DNA of 64,000 bases from NCBI RefSeq assembly GCF_000963865.1, contig NZ_CP011071.1:3026001-3090000 (forward strand). Reading direction: 5' to 3'. This DNA is from Flagellimonas lutaonensis (GTDB taxonomy: Bacteria > Bacteroidota > Bacteroidia > Flavobacteriales > Flavobacteriaceae). Both the position numbers and the translations under genes were made by a program. The notes under the pieces were generated by a model that made no database searches, was not told the origin of the DNA, and saw nothing but the letters and a program-made list of their open reading frames with translations. Positions 50,086 to 58,996 of the stretch are shown in pieces (the first letter of the stretch is position 1; each line of letters begins with the position of its first letter).

Positions 50086-51729
50086 CTAGAATTTGTTTTG
50101 AATATCTTCAAAGTCACCCGTTATGGTAACGTTGTCACCTTTTTTGACTTCTCCTAAAATATTGACCCGCGAACCAGTGCCCAAAAATTCTACCGTGGCC
50201 CCGTCCTCAAGTTCCAAATCCCCATAAACGGTCAGGTTGCCCTCAACTCTAAGGGTTGCCCCCTCGCCCACTTTTAGGTCTTTTCTTTTGTTGTTGCGGG
50301 CAACAATCAGCGTGCCCCTTATTTCAAAAAGTGCGTCATCGGCAACCGTGACGGTATTTTTTACGGTCCATGTGCCACATAGTAGCAACGAACCTGAAAC
50401 ACTGATTTGCTGAAAACGTTTTGAGCCGCTAAAGGCCAATTGCTGGTTGGCACCAACGGTCAGTTTAGAGCTGCCCTGATAGTTTGGTGAATCGGCGCAC
50501 CTGGCTGCCAGACTTGGCGAAGGTTTGTTCATCTTTATCACCTGAAGGCCCGATTTTCCCGAGGCCGCAAAAATGTAATCCCCTTTCGACTCTACGTAGT
50601 TGATGGAGCCGGTCAACTCAATAATGCCCACTAGGTCGGTGCCATTGTCTTCTTCCTCAGAAAGACATAATCCTGCCCCGCCATTGGCCATCAACAACAC
50701 ATCTTCGTTAATGGTAACGGCATTGGTGACAATATCAGACGTTGCCACACCGTCAGGGTTGATAAGAATTGGCACATGTTCGATGAAGCTGCCGGTGGTA
50801 AAATCATAAATACCAGCACCTGCCTCGCCCTCGGATACCACAATTTTGTTGTCACTGGTAAAATCAAGGGTTCTCTTGTCCGCTGTTCTAAAGTCGGCAT
50901 CAATGGCGATACTGCCCACCTGCGATAGGTTTTGGTCCAAGATACGCACGCCGAAATCGGCATCAAGCACCCCTATTTTATCGTCTTTCAGCTTCACCGA
51001 CCTTAAATCGGAAAACGGGGTGTCGTTTTGGGCTTCCAGGGTGTTCTTATCGTAAACGGTCACGTAACCGTCTTTACCGCTGGTAACGATCACAGAGCTG
51101 GCAGTGGTCTCAACATCGGTTGCCACAAATCCTTCTTGAAATCCGTAGAGAATACCGGCACCAAGGTTAAAGCGGCCATTGTCTACCTTTATCTTGGCCA
51201 CAAATGAATTTGATGTGGCCCGTACCGATTTTTCTGAATCAACACCGCCTGCTGCATAAACGTAGCCATTGTCATATTTTACCGAACTGATGTCGGCATT
51301 GGTATAGTACAATCTAGAAGTTACCCCTGGGCGGTTGGGGTCGGCCACGTTTACAATGTCGATGCCACCAACATAGTCTTGTCCGACGGTATTGTAGGCC
51401 ACATAAGCGTAATTGCCGTGAACATGCACGTGTGAAGCGGTCAGGTTTTCGCCGCCGCTAAATTTGGGCGGAGACACCTGTGCTACCAAAGAAAGGGGGT
51501 AGTCGCCTGCCGGTTCATCTGCAAAACGCGCCAATTTACCTGTTAGACGGTCTTCACTAAAAATATCAAGTACACCGGCATTATCAAGAGAGATACTGTT
51601 TTCAAGCACAGTTTCGCTGGTCTCTAGTTCAACGGCACTCTGCTCATCTTCGTAAATAATGGTTTCGTCAGAACATGAAAAAAACAAAGCGAGCCCTGTG
51701 GCTGCCAACATCGGTAAGATTCGTTTCAT
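50086..51729 (-). CDS. LVIVD-repeat beta-propeller lipoprotein with C-terminal beta-helix
   Basis: The protein has 547 residues with a lipoprotein signal (ALFFSCSDET). Residues about 80-420 form an LVIVD-type propeller: HVHGNYAYVAYNTVGQDYVG, GIDIVNVADPNRPGV, VKYDNGYVYAAGG, SKGDYIFAASGKSGLQVIKM. Residues about 440-540 are a short right-handed beta-helix resembling polymer-forming bactofilin-like proteins (LFEIRGTLIVARNNKRKDLK, TLRVEGNLTVYGDLELEDGA). It is probably a surface-exposed binding or structural protein; ligands are unknown. The combination of propeller and helix in one lipoprotein is uncommon. Confidence 0.82.
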   Translation of the reverse strand: MKRILPMLAATGLALFFSCSDETIIYEDEQSAVELETSETVLENSISLDNAGVLDIFSEDRLTGKLARFADEPAGDYPLSLVAQVSPPKFSGGENLTASHVHVHGNYAYVAYNTVGQDYVGGIDIVNVADPNRPGVTSRLYYTNADISSVKYDNGYVYAAGGVDSEKSVRATSNSFVAKIKVDNGRFNLGAGILYGFQEGFVATDVETTASSVIVTSGKDGYVTVYDKNTLEAQNDTPFSDLRSVKLKDDKIGVLDADFGVRILDQNLSQVGSIAIDADFRTADKRTLDFTSDNKIVVSEGEAGAGIYDFTTGSFIEHVPILINPDGVATSDIVTNAVTINEDVLLMANGGAGLCLSEEEDNGTDLVGIIELTGSINYVESKGDYIFAASGKSGLQVIKMNKPSPSLAARCADSPNYQGSSKLTVGANQQLAFSGSKRFQQISVSGSLLLCGTWTVKNTVTVADDALFEIRGTLIVARNNKRKDLKVGEGATLRVEGNLTVYGDLELEDGATVEFLGTGSRVNILGEVKKGDNVTITGDFEDIQNKF

Positions 51730-51830
51730 AACTAGGCTATACTAAAGTGCCCCAAAATAAGGGCACAACTGGGTATTCGCCCAACTTTTGTTGTGAACGT
51801 GCCCCTATCTGTTGTAAAAAGCGGGTTACC

Positions 51831-52481
51831 TTAGATTTTACCCATCTTTTCAAGCACAAAGAGTATTATGATAGGGATTGCCAGCAATAGTACCATAAGT
51901 GTCTCGGTGACCAAGAGGCCCGGCAAAAATATAAGGGTCATGGCATAGCCCCCAATGGCACCACCAAAGTGGGCCGTATGCCCAATGTTGCCCAATCTGC
52001 TTTTCATGCCATATATGGAATAAAGTAGGTAGGCAATGCCCAGAACATATGCAGGCAACGGAATCGGAATGAACAGGATGCCCAATTGCATATCGGGCTG
52101 CAACAGAATAGCGGCATAGAGTATTCCCGTCACTGCACCACTGGCGCCGACAGCACTGTAATAGGGCTCGTTTTTGTGGAAGAACATGGCAAGCAAACTA
52201 CCGGCAAAAAGGCTTACAAAGTAAATGACCAGAAATTTGAAGGCCCCAAACCAAGTGATGACCACATCGGCAAAAAAGAAGAGGGTGAACATGTTGAAGA
52301 ACAAGTGCGAAATATCAACATGCAGGAACCCTGAAGTGAACATGCGCTCTTTTTGACCGGCCTGAATGGCAGCTATGTTGAATTTGTAGCGATCAAAGAA
52401 AGTTTGGTCGTTGAAACCCCGAAGTGTCACCAGAATATTGACAACAATAATGCCAATGGTAGCTAAGTGCAAATTGTACAT
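51831..52481 (-). CDS. rhomboid-family intramembrane serine protease
   Basis: The protein has 216 residues and six membrane helices. FLHVDISHLFFNMFTLFFFA has the conserved HxxxN region in the second helix, SAVGASGAVTGILYA contains the catalytic GxSG serine, and IGHTAHFGGAIGGY the catalytic His. It cleaves substrate helices within the cytoplasmic membrane. Its promoter forms one half of a perfect palindrome shared with the divergent acyltransferase gene. Confidence 0.95.
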   Translation of the reverse strand: MYNLHLATIGIIVVNILVTLRGFNDQTFFDRYKFNIAAIQAGQKERMFTSGFLHVDISHLFFNMFTLFFFADVVITWFGAFKFLVIYFVSLFAGSLLAMFFHKNEPYYSAVGASGAVTGILYAAILLQPDMQLGILFIPIPLPAYVLGIAYLLYSIYGMKSRLGNIGHTAHFGGAIGGYAMTLIFLPGLLVTETLMVLLLAIPIIILFVLEKMGKI

Positions 52482-52500
52482 GTACCCATAGGTTTGGGGT

Positions 52501-52518
52501 CAAATATAGCTATATTTG
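52501..52518. promoter_or_regulatory. 18-bp palindrome made of two back-to-back -7 boxes
   Basis: CAAATATAGCTATATTTG is a perfect palindrome. Its right half is TATATTTG, an exact -7 box 16 nt before the acyltransferase ATG at 52535; its left half read on the minus strand is the same box 19 nt before the rhomboid ATG at 52481. The two polymerases would compete for the same 18 bp. A regulator could also bind it. Confidence 0.7.
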
Positions 52519-52534
52519 TGCATACCTTTTTTGC

Positions 52535-53446
52535 ATGCAATTGATTGGTTTTATCATCGCATACCCTTTACTTTGGTTGGTTTCGCGGTTGCCTTTTAGC
52601 CTTCTTTACGGCCTGTCAAACATTCTTTATTATCTGGTTTACCATAGTATCGGCTATCGAAAAAAAGTGGTGCGCGAAAACCTTCGTCTGGCCTTTCCTG
52701 AGAAATCGATTGCAGAAATCAAAGCGATAGAAAAGAAGTTTTATCGCCATATGTGCGATATGTTTTTAGAGATGATAAAGACGATGGGGATCTCTCATGA
52801 ACAATTGCAAAAAAGGTTCGTTTTTACAAATTTAGAGGTACTTCATGGCTTGGAGGCCCAGAACAAAAGTATCATGGTCATGTTTCCGCATTATGCGAGT
52901 TGGGAATGGTCTATCGCACTCGATGCGCACATCAAATCAAAGGGTTACGGCATCTACCAAAAAATCAACAACCCCTACTTCGATAAATTGATTCGCGATA
53001 TACGCAAAAAATTCGGCACCTCTTTGATTTCTACAAAGGAAACCAAAGAAATCGTGGCCAAGAACCGCCGTGAAGGTCGTTTGAGCACCTATGGCATACT
53101 GAGCGACCAATCGCCCATGCGACATAAGGCCCAATATTGGACCTCGTTCATGGGCATTGTGGTACCTGTTCATGTGGGGGCCGAGAACTTGTGCAAAAAA
53201 TTGGATTTGCCCGCAGTATATTTAAAGGTCAGAAAACTGAAACGCGGCCATTACCAAGGTACCTTTAAAATACTAGCTGAAAACCCCAAAGAATTCAAGG
53301 ACTTTGAAATTACCGATGCCTTTTTAAGGGAAGTGGAAGACTCCATTAGGGAAGCCCCGGAATATTATTTCTGGACCCACAAGCGGTGGAAGCATCGCGG
53401 CAAAGGGCCCAAGAACATGAAGCAGACAGTACAAGACCAAAGTTAA
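52535..53446 (+). CDS. lysophospholipid/lipid A acyltransferase (LpxL/HtrB family)
   Basis: The protein has 303 residues. An N-terminal membrane anchor (LIGFIIAYPLLWLVSRLPFS) is followed by the LPLAT core, including FPHYASWEWSIALDAH (catalytic H with nearby acidic residue), KINNPYFDKLIRDIRKKFGT, LSDQSPMRHKAQYWTSFMG and a terminal EYYFWTHKRWKHRGK. It adds a secondary acyl chain to lipid A or a related lipid. It shares a divergent promoter region with the rhomboid gene and is followed by fhs. Confidence 0.92.
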   Translation: MQLIGFIIAYPLLWLVSRLPFSLLYGLSNILYYLVYHSIGYRKKVVRENLRLAFPEKSIAEIKAIEKKFYRHMCDMFLEMIKTMGISHEQLQKRFVFTNLEVLHGLEAQNKSIMVMFPHYASWEWSIALDAHIKSKGYGIYQKINNPYFDKLIRDIRKKFGTSLISTKETKEIVAKNRREGRLSTYGILSDQSPMRHKAQYWTSFMGIVVPVHVGAENLCKKLDLPAVYLKVRKLKRGHYQGTFKILAENPKEFKDFEITDAFLREVEDSIREAPEYYFWTHKRWKHRGKGPKNMKQTVQDQS

Positions 53447-53492
53447 CCATAACCTTTTCACATTTGTTAACTTCGAAGACTAAACCAAAGAT

Positions 53493-55160
53493 ATGACCGA
53501 CCTTCAGATTGCCCGAAACGTGCGCCTGAAACCGATAACCGAAATTGCCGAAAAGCTGGGCGTACCAACCGATTCGTTGGAGCCGTATGGCAAGTACAAA
53601 GCCAAAATGCCCGTATCGCTCATCGATTCTGAAAAATTGGCGCAATCAAATTTGATACTGGTATCGGCCATTTCGCCTACACCGGCCGGGGAAGGCAAGA
53701 CCACCATGTCGATAGGGCTGACCGAAGGCCTGAACCGTTTGGGCAAGAAAGCCACTGTTGTCTTGCGCGAACCTTCATTGGGCCCCGTTTTTGGCATAAA
53801 GGGAGGGGCTACCGGCGGTGGTTATTCGCAAGTATTGCCCATGGAAGACATCAATCTGCATTTTACCGGGGATTTTGCTGCCATTGAAAAAGCGCATAAC
53901 CTGCTATCGGCCTTGATAGACAATAACATTCAGAGCAAAACAGCTTCACTAGGACTTGACCCCCGTACCATCTCTTGGAAAAGAGTGATCGATATGAACG
54001 ATCGTTCTTTGCGGCACATAATCGTGGGGCTTGGGGGCACTTCTTCGGGTATTCCAAGAGAGACAGGCTTTGATATTACCGCCGCCTCTGAGATCATGGC
54101 CATTCTTTGTTTGGCCGAAAACTTATCAGACCTTAAGAAAAGGCTTGGCAACATCTTTGTCGGGTATACTTTTGACCGGCAGCCCATATATGTCCGCGAC
54201 CTTAAGGCAGAGGGCGCTATGGCGGCCCTGCTCAAACAAGCCATACAGCCCAATTTGGTACAGACGATGGAGGGCAATCCGGCCATTATCCACGGTGGGC
54301 CCTTCGCCAACATTGCCCAGGGCACAAATTCAGTGATCGCCACTCGAATGGGCATGACCTTTTCAGATTTTACGGTCACCGAGGCCGGGTTCGGATTCGA
54401 TTTGGGGGCAGAAAAATTCTTTGACATCAAGTGCCAAAGTGCCGGTCTTTCACCAAAAGCAGTGGTGTTGACCACCACTGTTAGGGCCCTGAAATACCAT
54501 GGTGGCGCTTCATTGGACGCATTGACCATACCTGATGTCGATGCCCTTAAAAATGGCTTGCCCAACCTAGAAAAGCATGTCGAGAACATCAAACGCTTTA
54601 ACGTTACCCCAATTATTGCCGTTAACCAATTTACCAGCGATACTGAGGCTGAATTTGACGTTCTTCGTTCCGCAGCCGAAAAGATGGGCGTGGCCATTGC
54701 CATTGCCAATGTTTGGGGTAAGGGGGGGGAAGGCGCCCTTGACCTGGCAAGTAAAGTGGTTGAAATTGTGGCAGAAACAACAGAGCCATTTACCCCACTG
54801 TATGATTGGGAAAGCCCCGTAAAGGAAAAAATTGAGACCATCGCCACCAAAATCTATGGGGCCGAGCATGTAGATTATTCGTATCAGGCAAAGCGGGACC
54901 TAAAAAAAATACAGGATTTGGGATTGGAAAAGTTGGCCATCTGCATTGCAAAAACCCAGAAATCACTATCTGATAATCCCAAACTATTGGGGCGGCCCAA
55001 AGATTTTATCATTACCGTTCGGGAAATTGAGATTGCCGCGGGCGCTGGATTTTTGATACCGATAACGGGAAGTATTATGCGTATGCCGGGATTGCCTGCC
55101 CACCCTGCTTCAGAACGCATCGATATTGATGACGATGGAAATATCAGTGGACTTTTTTAA
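53493..55160 (+). CDS. fhs: formate-tetrahydrofolate ligase
   Basis: The protein has 555 residues. It shows the P-loop ISPTPAGEGKTTMSIGLTEG, REPSLGPVFGIKGGATGGGY, HFTGDFAAIEKAHNLLSALI, and the formyl/folate segments VTEAGFGFDLGAEKFFDIKC and PGLPAHPASERIDIDDDG. It activates formate to 10-formyl-THF with ATP in the cytoplasm. The length is normal for the family. It is followed by convergent glmM after 12 bp. Confidence 0.97.
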   Translation: MTDLQIARNVRLKPITEIAEKLGVPTDSLEPYGKYKAKMPVSLIDSEKLAQSNLILVSAISPTPAGEGKTTMSIGLTEGLNRLGKKATVVLREPSLGPVFGIKGGATGGGYSQVLPMEDINLHFTGDFAAIEKAHNLLSALIDNNIQSKTASLGLDPRTISWKRVIDMNDRSLRHIIVGLGGTSSGIPRETGFDITAASEIMAILCLAENLSDLKKRLGNIFVGYTFDRQPIYVRDLKAEGAMAALLKQAIQPNLVQTMEGNPAIIHGGPFANIAQGTNSVIATRMGMTFSDFTVTEAGFGFDLGAEKFFDIKCQSAGLSPKAVVLTTTVRALKYHGGASLDALTIPDVDALKNGLPNLEKHVENIKRFNVTPIIAVNQFTSDTEAEFDVLRSAAEKMGVAIAIANVWGKGGEGALDLASKVVEIVAETTEPFTPLYDWESPVKEKIETIATKIYGAEHVDYSYQAKRDLKKIQDLGLEKLAICIAKTQKSLSDNPKLLGRPKDFIITVREIEIAAGAGFLIPITGSIMRMPGLPAHPASERIDIDDDGNISGLF

Positions 55161-55172
55161 AGTCTGAATTAT

Positions 55173-56561
55173 TTATAACCCGGCTATTTCCTTGATTTCT
55201 TCAATAATACTATCAGCCAAATCATCGGCCGCTTCCTGGCTTTTGGCTTCCGTATAGATACGGATAATGGGTTCGGTATTCGACTTTCTCAAGTGTACCC
55301 AGTTTTCAGGAAAGTCGATTTTGACACCGTCGATTGTCGAAATATCCCCATCCTTATATTTTTCGGCCATACCCTTCAATATTCCGTCCACATCGAGCTC
55401 TGGGGTCAACTGAATTTTTTTCTTGCTCATATAGTAGCTTGGGTAGCTGGCGCGCAATTCGGCCACGGTACCCCCTTTTTCTGCCATTAACATCAAGAAC
55501 AGGGCCGTACCAACCAAGGCGTCACGTCCATAATGGCTCTCAGGATAAATGATGCCGCCATTGCCCTCACCGCCGATAATGGCATTGTTGGCCTTCATCT
55601 TGGCCACTACGTTTACCTCGCCGACTGCAGCGGCTTCGTAACTGCCGCCATGTTTTTCGGTAATGTCCCTAAGGGCACGTGACGATGAAAGGTTCGAAAC
55701 GGTATTGCCCTTGGTCTTGCCCAAGACATAATCGGCGCAGGCGACCAAGGTATATTCTTCACCGAACATCTCGCCGTCGTTGCTGATAAAGGCCAAACGA
55801 TCCACATCTGGATCTACCACAATGCCAAAGTCCGCCTTTTCTTCCACTACTTTTTGGCAGATGTCGCCCAGATGCTCTTTCAAAGGTTCAGGGTTGTGCG
55901 GAAAATGTCCCGTCGGATCACAGTAAAGCTCTATCACCTCTACCCCAAGTTCTTTCAAGAGTTTGGGAATGGCAATGCCCCCGGTGGAATTTACCCCATC
56001 GACCACCACTTTAAAGTTCTTTTCCCTGATGACATCGGCATCTACCAGTGATAGGTTCAAGACCTCATCTATATGGATGTCGATGTACGCATCGTTTTTG
56101 GTTACCGTGCCCAAGTCATCGACTTCTGCAAAATCAAAATCCTCATCAGCTGCCAGCGACAATATTTTGGCACCTTGTTCGGCATCTAAAAATTCGCCCC
56201 TTTCGTTCAACAGTTTCAATGCGTTCCATTGCTTGGGATTATGGCTGGCGGTCAAGATGATTCCGCCATCGGCCTTTTCCAAAGGCACGGCAATTTCAAC
56301 CGTGGGAGTGGTCGAAAGCCCCAAATCCACCACATCAATCCCGAGTCCGACCAAAGTCGAGACCACGAGATTTTGTATCATTTCACCCGATAGACGTGCG
56401 TCACGTCCGATTACGACTTTTAGCTTTTCTTTTCCAGCATATTCTTTCAGCCATGTGCCATATGCAGCGGCAAATTTTACGGTGTCTATGGGTGTCAGGT
56501 TATCGTAGGTGTTTCCACCGATGGTTCCACGTATTCCTGAAATGGATTTGATAAGCGTCAT
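55173..56561 (-). CDS. glmM: phosphoglucosamine mutase
   Basis: The protein has 462 residues. The phosphohexomutase motifs are complete: GIRGTIGGN near the start, ILTASHNPKQWNALK with the phosphoserine (about Ser106), VDPDVDRLAFI for the metal, GGEGNGGIIYPESHYGRDAL for the sugar, and a C-terminal RKSNTEPIIRIYTEA. It converts GlcN-6-P to GlcN-1-P for cell-wall and LPS precursors; a phosphomannomutase role is also possible for this family. TATATTTG on the minus strand at 56577-56584 is its -7 box. Confidence 0.9.
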   Translation of the reverse strand: MTLIKSISGIRGTIGGNTYDNLTPIDTVKFAAAYGTWLKEYAGKEKLKVVIGRDARLSGEMIQNLVVSTLVGLGIDVVDLGLSTTPTVEIAVPLEKADGGIILTASHNPKQWNALKLLNERGEFLDAEQGAKILSLAADEDFDFAEVDDLGTVTKNDAYIDIHIDEVLNLSLVDADVIREKNFKVVVDGVNSTGGIAIPKLLKELGVEVIELYCDPTGHFPHNPEPLKEHLGDICQKVVEEKADFGIVVDPDVDRLAFISNDGEMFGEEYTLVACADYVLGKTKGNTVSNLSSSRALRDITEKHGGSYEAAAVGEVNVVAKMKANNAIIGGEGNGGIIYPESHYGRDALVGTALFLMLMAEKGGTVAELRASYPSYYMSKKKIQLTPELDVDGILKGMAEKYKDGDISTIDGVKIDFPENWVHLRKSNTEPIIRIYTEAKSQEAADDLADSIIEEIKEIAGL

Positions 56562-56576
56562 TTGCTAAATTTTGTG

Positions 56577-56625
56577 CAAATATAAGGTCACATTACCAAA
56601 AGCACCCCTCGAATTTGTAAATTCG
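56577..56625. promoter_or_regulatory. glmM -7 box and nearby palindrome
   Basis: TATATTTG on the minus strand at 56577-56584 is an exact -7 match 15 nt before the glmM ATG. CGAATTT-GT-AAATTCG at 56610-56625 is a palindrome with 7-bp arms, about 26 bp upstream of that box and 25 bp before the divergent acpH-like ATG; it may be an operator. Confidence 0.5.
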
Positions 56626-56650
56626 ACCACAAAACCGACATCATCGGTCT

Positions 56651-57244
56651 ATGAACTTTCTGGCCCATATCTACCTGTCTTTTGACGACCCCGAGATTGC
56701 CTTGGGCAATTTTTTTGCAGACCATATTCGGGGCAATAAATATGGGCACTATCCTGAAAAGGTACAAAAGGGTATTCTGCTGCACAGGGCCATCGACACC
56801 TTTACAGATACCCATCCCATACCCCGCAAAAGCAGTAAACGGTTACATAAAAACTATGGACACTACAGCCGTGTGATCGTCGATATTTTTTATGATTATT
56901 TTTTGGCAAAGAATTGGCGTGACTACTCCTCCATCCCACTTAAGGCCTTTGTCAATAATTTTTATGATTTATTGGAAGAGAACTATGGGTTGTTGCCCTT
57001 GGCTACCCAGCAGATGTTACCGTACATGATTGCCCACGATTGGTTGTGCAACTATTCGAACCTCAAGGGTATCGCACGGGTGCTGAGTGGCATGAACCGC
57101 CGCACGCAGAACCGATCTAAGATGAATTTGGCCATTATCGAACTTGAAGCCCACTATACTGATTTTGAAAAGGAGTTTTCGGCTTTTTTTGAAGAATTGA
57201 TTACCTTTTCGCGCCAAAAATTTATTTTCCTATGCGAAAACTGA
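56651..57244 (+). CDS. acpH: ACP phosphodiesterase (AcpH/DUF479)
   Basis: The protein has 197 residues. MNFLAHIYLSFDDPEIALGN, FFADHIRGN, GILLHRAIDTFTDTHPI and VIVDIFYDYFLAKNW supply the His/Asp metal residues of the AcpH family. It removes the phosphopantetheine arm from acyl carrier protein. Its last 13 bp overlap the start of the gamma-glutamyltransferase gene, so the two are translationally coupled. Confidence 0.92.
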   Translation: MNFLAHIYLSFDDPEIALGNFFADHIRGNKYGHYPEKVQKGILLHRAIDTFTDTHPIPRKSSKRLHKNYGHYSRVIVDIFYDYFLAKNWRDYSSIPLKAFVNNFYDLLEENYGLLPLATQQMLPYMIAHDWLCNYSNLKGIARVLSGMNRRTQNRSKMNLAIIELEAHYTDFEKEFSAFFEELITFSRQKFIFLCEN

Positions 57245-58917
57245 TACTGCTACTCCCCCTATTATCCATATTCATACAGTGTAAACAACAGATTGCCCCG
57301 CCAACGGGATTGGTTACCGATAAGGCCATGGTTGTCTCGGCACGTAAAGAGGCCTCGAAAATAGGGGTCGATATCATGAAAAAGGGTGGCAATGCCTTTG
57401 ATGCGATGGTGGCCACTGAACTGGCGCTTGCCGTTGCCTACCCCTTTGCAGGCAACTTGGGCGGTGGTGGCTTTATGGTCTATCGTAAAAACAATGGAGA
57501 TATAGGCGGCCTTGATTACCGGGAAAAAGCCCCTTTGGCAGCGCATAAAGACATGTATCTCGATTCTCTGGGTAATGTCATTCCCGACATGAGCACGGTC
57601 GGTGCCACATCCGTTGGGGTGCCGGGTACGGTTGCCGGCGTTTTTGAGGTACACAAAAAGTTTGGGTCACTGCCCATTGAAACGATTATGGAACCCGTGA
57701 TAGCTTTGGCCGAGCGCGGTGTTGTGGTCACCGAAAAGCAGGCCAGACGGCTTGAAAGCTATCGAGAGCGATTTATCAAGGTCAACGGCGACAGCACCAA
57801 GTTTGCCCAAGATTTTCAGCCCGGTGATACCATTAAATACCCGGCTTTGGCCAAGACCCTTAGAAAAATTATGGCCGAGGGCAGAGACGGCTTCTATAAA
57901 GGTGAAGTGGCCCAAAAATTGGCCAATTTCATCCAAGAGCGCGGCGGATTCATTACCGAGGAAGACCTGGATCGCTACGAGGCCAAATGGCGCTACCCCA
58001 TCGTTTTTACATACAAGGATCTGCAAATTGTATCGATGAGTCCCCCCAGCAGTGGCGGCGTTACGATTAACCAGATCTTTAAGATGATCGAACCCTATGA
58101 TATCGGGCAGTATGGCCATAACTCGGTAGCGGCCGTACAATTGTTCACCGAAGCGGCGCGCCGTGCTTATGCCGATAGAAATTTCTTTTTGGGAGACCCT
58201 GATTTTGTGGATATTCCTTTGGATGTGTTGCTGAGCGATGCCTATTTGCAAGCCCGCATGCAAGATTTCTCTTTTGAAAGGGCCACCCCCTCCTCTGAGG
58301 TGGCGCATGGCCATGTGGAAATTCTGGAAAGCGCCGAGACCACCCACTACTCCATTGTCGATGCTGAGGGCAATGCGGTTTCGGCCACTACCACCCTTAA
58401 TGGGGGCTATGGCTCTAAACTATACGTGCCGGAGCTCGGATTTTTCTTGAACAATGAGATGGATGATTTCAGCGCCAAGCCGGGCGTACCCAATATGTTT
58501 GGGCTTATTGGTGCCGAAGCCAACAGCATAGCTCCCGAAAAACGAATGCTCAGTAGTATGACGCCCACTATTGTTGAAAGAAACGGTGAGCTTTACATGG
58601 TTGTGGGCAGCCCTGGCGGCTCCACCATAATTACCGCTGTGGCACAGACCATTCTTAATGTTTCAGAGTTCGAACTCAGTATGCAAGAAGCCGTAAATGC
58701 CCCGCGCTTTCACCACCAATGGTTGCCCGACCTTATCACTTTTGAGGAAGAGGGCTTTTCAGATGCCCTTAAAGAGAAGCTCAAGCTTAAAGGCTACGAG
58801 ATAATGGAAGGCCGAACCCCTATCATCGGCAAGGTCGATGCCATTCGTGTATTGCCCGATGGACGATTGGAAGGAGGAGCCGACAAGCGGGGAGATGATA
58901 CCGCTGTAGGGTTCTAG
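57232..58917 (+). CDS. ggt: gamma-glutamyltransferase
   Basis: The protein has 561 residues with a lipoprotein-like signal (LSIFIQCKQQIAPP). LGGGGFMVYRKNN and LDYREKAPLAA mark the large subunit. ETTHYSIVDAEGNAVSATTT carries the catalytic threonine (near residue 370) where autocleavage creates the small subunit; MVVGSPGGSTIITAVAQT completes the active site. It hydrolyses or transfers gamma-glutamyl groups from glutathione-type peptides in the periplasm. It overlaps the acpH gene by 13 bp, although no functional link is evident. Confidence 0.96.
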   Translation: MRKLILLLPLLSIFIQCKQQIAPPTGLVTDKAMVVSARKEASKIGVDIMKKGGNAFDAMVATELALAVAYPFAGNLGGGGFMVYRKNNGDIGGLDYREKAPLAAHKDMYLDSLGNVIPDMSTVGATSVGVPGTVAGVFEVHKKFGSLPIETIMEPVIALAERGVVVTEKQARRLESYRERFIKVNGDSTKFAQDFQPGDTIKYPALAKTLRKIMAEGRDGFYKGEVAQKLANFIQERGGFITEEDLDRYEAKWRYPIVFTYKDLQIVSMSPPSSGGVTINQIFKMIEPYDIGQYGHNSVAAVQLFTEAARRAYADRNFFLGDPDFVDIPLDVLLSDAYLQARMQDFSFERATPSSEVAHGHVEILESAETTHYSIVDAEGNAVSATTTLNGGYGSKLYVPELGFFLNNEMDDFSAKPGVPNMFGLIGAEANSIAPEKRMLSSMTPTIVERNGELYMVVGSPGGSTIITAVAQTILNVSEFELSMQEAVNAPRFHHQWLPDLITFEEEGFSDALKEKLKLKGYEIMEGRTPIIGKVDAIRVLPDGRLEGGADKRGDDTAVGF

Positions 58918-58984
58918 TGGGTTTAAAGATAGGGCGGATGATACATGGCCACCGCCATGCATTCATATTCTGCCTACAACAGGA

Positions 58985-58992
58985 TATCTTTG
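58985..58992 (+). promoter_or_regulatory. -7 box TATCTTTG of the 58997 gene
   Basis: This is an exact TAnnTTTG match; the ATG at 58997 follows after 4 nt, so the mRNA is predicted to be leaderless. Confidence 0.7.
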
Positions 58993-58996
58993 TGCT

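Noticed and set aside
53447-53492. Folate riboswitch before fhs
   Set aside because: The intergenic space is only 46 bp and shows no structured aptamer.
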